Of a DNA stretch of 64,000 nt, positions 60,981-64,000 are shown piece after piece (position 1 is the first letter of the stretch; each line of letters starts with the position of its first letter). Origin of the DNA: Kribbella jiaozuonensis (GTDB taxonomy: Bacteria; Actinomycetota; Actinomycetes; Propionibacteriales; Kribbellaceae); contig NZ_SZPZ01000003.1 in NCBI RefSeq assembly GCF_005233875.1, positions 986,489 to 1,050,488 of the forward strand, read 5' to 3'. Position numbers and translations under genes: made by a program. The notes under the pieces are model-generated. The model was not told the origin of the DNA, ran no database searches, and saw only the letters and a list, made by a program, of their open reading frames with translations.

Positions 60981-61451
60981 TCCTCCAGGAGCAAGAAGCT
61001 GTTCGGGATCGGGGCGGGTTCGGAGCTGGCGCCGTCGGTGCGGGCGTTCCGGACGACGTTGGTGCTGGCGCAGAAGCTGCGCTACGAGATGGACGAGCGA
61101 CTGCGGGCGGACGGATTGACCACGCAGCAGGCCGCGCTGATCACCGCCGTGAAGGCGATGGGGAAGCCGTCGCTCGCGGAGGCCGCGGCCGCGCTGGGGA
61201 GCACGCATCAGAATGTCGCGCAGATCGTCGCGGCCCTGCAGCGCAAGGAGTTGCTGGCGGTCGAGCCGGATCCTGCCGACAAGCGTCGCAAGTTGCTATC
61301 AGCAACTAATCACAGTTCGGCGTACTGGCGGGAGCGGGACGCGGGCGACGTCGCGGCGATCGACGACTGGTTCGCCGACCTGAGTCCGGCCGAGCTCGAG
61401 ACGTTCTGCGAGTTGGCCGAGCGTGTGATCGAAAGAGTCGGCCGTGATTAG
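60978..61451 (+). CDS. MarR-family regulator
   Basis: The 157-residue protein has a winged helix with LTTQQAALITAVKAMGKPSLAEAAAALGSTHQNVAQIVAALQRKELLAVEPDPADKRRKLLS, the MarR recognition helix and wing. The start at 60978 abuts the operator and lies 7 nt after the -10 box, indicating a leaderless transcript. It overlaps the next gene by 8 nt. Confidence 0.9.
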   Translation: MSSRSKKLFGIGAGSELAPSVRAFRTTLVLAQKLRYEMDERLRADGLTTQQAALITAVKAMGKPSLAEAAAALGSTHQNVAQIVAALQRKELLAVEPDPADKRRKLLSATNHSSAYWRERDAGDVAAIDDWFADLSPAELETFCELAERVIERVGRD

Positions 61452-61932
61452 GGCGGCGCTCGGAAGCACGGTGTTCTTCTTCGCTGCGCCGTGCATGGTC
61501 GGCGGCGTGATCCCGTGGTGGGTGAGCGGCTGGGCGGCGCCGCGGTTCTGGCCGGGATTCGTCGTGGTGGCGATCGGGGCGTTCGTCGTACTGCGGGCGT
61601 TCGTGCGGTTCGTCCGGGAAGGTCGCGGGACGCCGGCGCCGGTCGCGCCGACCGAGGAGTTGGTGGTCGGCGGCGAGTATCGCTTCGTCCGCAACCCGAT
61701 GTACGTCGGCGTCGTCACCGCGATCTTCGGCCAGGCGCTCGTCTTCCTCGACTGGCGAGTCGTTGTGTACGGCGTGATCGCGTGGGCCGTGATGGCCGCG
61801 TTCGTGAAGGGCTACGAGGAGCCGATCCTGCAGGAGCAGTACGGCCGGCGGTACGAGGAGTACCGCCAGGCCGTACCTGCCTGGGTGCCTAGGTTCGCAC
61901 CGCTCGGCCGTGGGCGTCGCGGAACAGGCTGA
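61444..61932 (+). CDS. isoprenylcysteine carboxyl methyltransferase (ICMT/PEMT)-like membrane protein
   Basis: The 162-residue protein has about four hydrophobic segments and the C-terminal signature GEYRFVRNPMYVGVVTAIFGQALV...YEEPILQEQYGRRYEEYRQAVPAWVPR, typical of bacterial ICMT/phospholipid methyltransferase-like proteins that bind SAM at the membrane. It starts with GTG inside the end of the MarR gene, so it is part of that operon. Its 3' end overlaps the convergent gene by 44 nt. The methyl acceptor is unknown. Confidence 0.83.
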   Translation: MIRAALGSTVFFFAAPCMVGGVIPWWVSGWAAPRFWPGFVVVAIGAFVVLRAFVRFVREGRGTPAPVAPTEELVVGGEYRFVRNPMYVGVVTAIFGQALVFLDWRVVVYGVIAWAVMAAFVKGYEEPILQEQYGRRYEEYRQAVPAWVPRFAPLGRGRRGTG

Positions 61933-62431
61933 CCGGGATCGGCCCGCGATGCAGGACATGCGGGATGTCGGCCCAGGGGAGCAGGGGTTCGGTTGTGTTG
62001 AGAGTGCGGAGTCGGTCGAGGGCCTTGGCTGACGGCGTGGACAGAGTGGCCACGGTCTCCGCGCTGTAAGGGATGTAGTCCTCGGCCGGTTGTGGCCGGA
62101 ACAGCGGGTCGTGCCGTTTGAGCAGGATGCAGGTCTGGCGCGGGTCGAGCAGGTCGGCGTCGATGGTCCAGTAGGGGAGCGAGCCGGGGCCGATCCGGCC
62201 GGACTCGCGGAGCGCGTCGAAGATCGGCGCCGGATGGACCGGTGACAGGAAGACGACATCGGTCCAGGTGCAGTCGAGGAGCGGGATCGGACGGCTCAGC
62301 GCCTGCGGGCGGTCGGCGTACTTCTCGGCGTGGCGTTCGTACAGGTCGGGATAGCGCTCACGGAGTTGGTTCAGGGGGAGGATGTCGTCGCCGCGGATGT
62401 CGCCCGCGGCCTTGTAGAGAAGTGTCGGCAT
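61889..62431 (-). CDS. conserved-looking protein of unknown function
   Basis: The 180-residue soluble protein (LYKAAGDIRGDDILPLNQLRER, VVFLSPVHPAPIFDALRESGR, LPYWTIDADLLDP) has no motif I recognise. The ATG at 62431 has a GGAGG site 10 nt upstream, and codon bias fits a real gene. An AAGCCTC/GAGGCTT repeat (62438-62473) and an AT-rich TTATATAGATTTTAT stretch between it and the aldo/keto reductase form a divergent promoter region. Confidence 0.68.
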   Translation of the reverse strand: MPTLLYKAAGDIRGDDILPLNQLRERYPDLYERHAEKYADRPQALSRPIPLLDCTWTDVVFLSPVHPAPIFDALRESGRIGPGSLPYWTIDADLLDPRQTCILLKRHDPLFRPQPAEDYIPYSAETVATLSTPSAKALDRLRTLNTTEPLLPWADIPHVLHRGPIPVSLFRDAHGRAVRT

Positions 62432-62516
62432 ACACAAAAGCCTCCGAACACAGGAAGTCTGCGTCAGAGGCTTATATAGATTTTATCGGATGGCAGGGCC
62501 AGGTACGTTGACCGGC

Positions 62517-63512
62517 ATGGACAAGCGCTTCCTCGGCCGGACCGGCCTGCAGGTCACCGAGCTGTGCCTCGGCACGATGACGTTCGGCAGTGAGACGGAC
62601 GAATCCACCGCCCACCGGATCATAGACGAGTACGTCGCCGCCGGCGGCACGATGATCGACACCGCCGACACCTACTCCGCCGGCTCCTCCGAGGAGATCA
62701 TCGGCAGCTGGCTGAAGAAACAGAACCGCGACGACCTGGTCATCGCCACCAAGGTGTACGGCGAAGCCGGCCCCGGACAGCCCGTTCGCGGTGCCGGGCG
62801 GAAGCACATCCTCGCCGGAGTCGAGGACAGTCTCCGACGGCTGCAGACCGACTTCATCGACCTCTACCAGATCCACGTCTTCGACGACGCGACCCCGCTC
62901 GAGGAGACGCTCAGCACTCTCGATGCGCTGGTGACCAGCGGGAAGGTCCGCTTCATCGGCGCGAGCAACCTGACCGGCTGGCAGTTGCAGAAGGCGATCG
63001 ACCTCAGCCGCGGGCACGGCTGGGAGCCGTACGTCTGCCTGCAGCCGCTCTACAACCTGCTCGACCGCGACGCCGAGCTCGACCTGATCCCGGTCTGCCT
63101 CGCCGAAGGCGCCGGCGTGATCGCCTGGAGTCCGCTGGCCGGCGGCTGGCTGTCCGGGAAGTACAGCAAGGACGCCGGCGGTCCGCCCGAGGGCAGCCGC
63201 AGCAACCAGGCCGACTGGGACGCCCACGACAACGACCGGACCTGGCGCGTCCTGGACGCGGTGCGAGCGGTAGCAGACGAAGTACGCCGTACTCCGGCTC
63301 AGGTCGCGCTCCGCTGGGTCGTGCAGCGGCCGGGTCTGACCGCGCCGATCATCGGCGCCCGCACTCCGGAGCAGCTCGCCGACAACCTCGGCGCAACCGG
63401 CTGGAGCCTCACCGACGAGCAGATGGACCGGCTGACCGAGGCCGCCGACCGCCCGCTCCCGTACCCGCACAACATCCTGCAGCTGCCTCAGTTCGTCCGC
63501 CGTCAGGGCTGA
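62517..63512 (+). CDS. aldo/keto reductase
   Basis: The 331-residue protein has the AKR (beta/alpha)8 hallmarks: MDKRFLGRTGLQVTELCLGTMTFG, MIDTADTYSAGSSEEIIGSWL (catalytic Asp and Tyr), LVIATKVYG (Lys), DFIDLYQIHVFD (His), IGASNLTGWQL and a C-terminal NADPH-binding segment, IIGARTPEQLADNLGATGW. It reduces aldehydes or ketones with NADPH; the substrate is unknown. An in-frame ATG at 62490, 10 nt after a TATAGAT-like -10, could give a leaderless form nine residues longer. Confidence 0.92.
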   Translation: MDKRFLGRTGLQVTELCLGTMTFGSETDESTAHRIIDEYVAAGGTMIDTADTYSAGSSEEIIGSWLKKQNRDDLVIATKVYGEAGPGQPVRGAGRKHILAGVEDSLRRLQTDFIDLYQIHVFDDATPLEETLSTLDALVTSGKVRFIGASNLTGWQLQKAIDLSRGHGWEPYVCLQPLYNLLDRDAELDLIPVCLAEGAGVIAWSPLAGGWLSGKYSKDAGGPPEGSRSNQADWDAHDNDRTWRVLDAVRAVADEVRRTPAQVALRWVVQRPGLTAPIIGARTPEQLADNLGATGWSLTDEQMDRLTEAADRPLPYPHNILQLPQFVRRQG

Positions 63513-63524
63513 TATCTGCAGCTG

Positions 63525-63562
63525 TGCAAAGTTGCAGCATTAATAGTTTGCACTGACTGCAA
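63525..63562 (+). promoter_or_regulatory. TGCA-rich repeat region (likely TetR operator) before the last gene
   Basis: TTGCA-CTGAC-TGCAA (63548-63562) is a perfect 5-bp inverted repeat, and TGCAAA (63525) pairs with TTTGCA (63547-63552). A further TTGCAG lies at 63532-63537. The repeats surround the AT-rich ATTAATAG stretch and end 21 nt before the start codon. Confidence 0.55.
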
Positions 63563-63583
63563 GTTTTTCTTACCCTCGTTGTC

Positions 63584-64000
63584 ATGGGGGCTGAGGGTGG
63601 GTTGCGCGAGCGCAAGAAGCTGCAGACACGCGCCGCGCTCGCCGACGCCGCGTTGCGGCTGGCGTTGGAGAAGGGGCCGGACCACGTCACGGTCGAGGAG
63701 ATCGCCGAGGCGGCCGACGTCTCGGTGCGGACCTTCTTCAACTACTTCCCGCACAAGGAGCACGCGATCCTCGGGCGCAATCCCGAGCACCTCGAGCGGG
63801 CGCTGGAACGGATGCGGACCGCGCCCGCCGAGGAATCGCCGCTGACCACGATGTGGTACGCCGTCCAGGACGTCCTGCGCGACCTGGAGAACGACGGCGA
63901 ACTGTCCCGCCGGGGTGAGCTGATCATGAGCTCCCCGACCCTGCTGTACCAGCTGATGCTGTCGAGTATCGACGACGAGCGGCAACTCACCGCCGCCCTC
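63584..64000 (+). CDS. TetR-family regulator (cut by right edge)
   Basis: 139 codons are visible from the ATG at 63584. The HTH reads RKKLQTRAALADAALRLALE...VTVEEIAEAADVSVRTFFNYFPHKEHAILG, a typical TetR N-terminus. After it the helical ligand domain runs off the edge (DERQLTAAL). A TGCA-repeat operator lies in its promoter, so autoregulation is likely. Its target is not visible. Confidence 0.9.
   Translation, partial: MGAEGGLRERKKLQTRAALADAALRLALEKGPDHVTVEEIAEAADVSVRTFFNYFPHKEHAILGRNPEHLERALERMRTAPAEESPLTTMWYAVQDVLRDLENDGELSRRGELIMSSPTLLYQLMLSSIDDERQLTAAL

Noticed and set aside
61889..61932. Equal 44-nt convergent overlaps here and at 52249-52292 as a meaningful pattern
   Set aside because: The sequences are unrelated and the genes differ; most likely coincidence.

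Overview
The window is very GC-rich actinobacterial DNA. GTG starts are common, ATGA or GTGA overlaps couple many genes, and regulators are dense. The FO synthase (coenzyme F420), LysX-type lipid synthetase, Rpf-like wall lytic enzyme and RamCSAB-like lanthipeptide locus all point to a filamentous actinomycete. The class III lanthipeptide locus that carries its own prolyl oligopeptidase resembles the flavipeptin locus described in Kribbella flavida, so Kribbella or a close nocardioid relative is my best guess (inference). No tRNA, rRNA, CRISPR array or prophage was seen.

Layout. 1-3.6 kb: end of a LysX/MprF-like lipid synthetase, a DUF998 membrane protein coupled to a hydrolase, and a ROK repressor. 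3.8-11.4 kb: a class II lanthipeptide-type locus with a large LuxR/ATPase regulator, a 70-residue cysteine-free peptide gene, a LanM synthetase and a divergent luciferase-like oxidoreductase. 11.4-14.5 kb: succinate-semialdehyde-type dehydrogenase and a two-gene secreted operon (3D-domain protein, polysaccharide deacetylase). 14.6-20.9 kb: a mannoside/sugar catabolic unit (GH2 beta-mannosidase, SGNH hydrolase, Gfo/Idh/MocA dehydrogenase, sugar isomerase) with a divergent LacI repressor and two matching AACCGGTT boxes. 20.9-26.2 kb: a molybdopterin oxidoreductase, a small P-loop kinase, a TetR/membrane-protein pair with twin operators, and a membrane protein/methyltransferase pair. 26.2-27.7 kb: an Rpf-like LysM protein and a DUF5946 protein.

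27.8-36.5 kb is a complete class III lanthipeptide locus: LanKC synthetase, a 45-residue precursor with two Ser-x2-Ser/Thr-x3-Cys ring motifs, a prolyl oligopeptidase as likely leader protease, two coupled ABC exporters, and a convergent RamR/AmfR-like atypical response regulator. 36.7-39.8 kb: molybdate uptake operon (TOBE/HTH regulator, modA, modB, modC), which could supply the molybdoenzyme at 20.9 kb. 39.8-41.1 kb: a solitary TnpB element. 41.1-47.1 kb: acyl-CoA oxidase, an acidic protein of unknown function, a 444-bp spacer with two very long hairpins, and a two-component system. 47.1-50.4 kb: FO synthase and a divergent TetR. 50.5-55 kb: an FtsX-like permease, then regulator/transporter genes with clear palindromic operators. 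55-58.6 kb: a GT4 glycosyltransferase and a GH92 alpha-mannosidase. 58.7-64 kb: a GAF-LuxR regulator, an MGT-type glycosyltransferase divergent from a probably leaderless MarR gene, an isoprenylcysteine-methyltransferase-like protein, an aldo/keto reductase and a TetR gene cut by the right edge.

Most worth following up: (1) the LanM locus, where an apparently intact dehydratase/cyclase sits next to a peptide with no cysteine and an oxidoreductase of a superfamily that includes dehydroamino-acid reductases; (2) the class III precursor, which carries an unusual Gly/His-rich segment between leader and rings.
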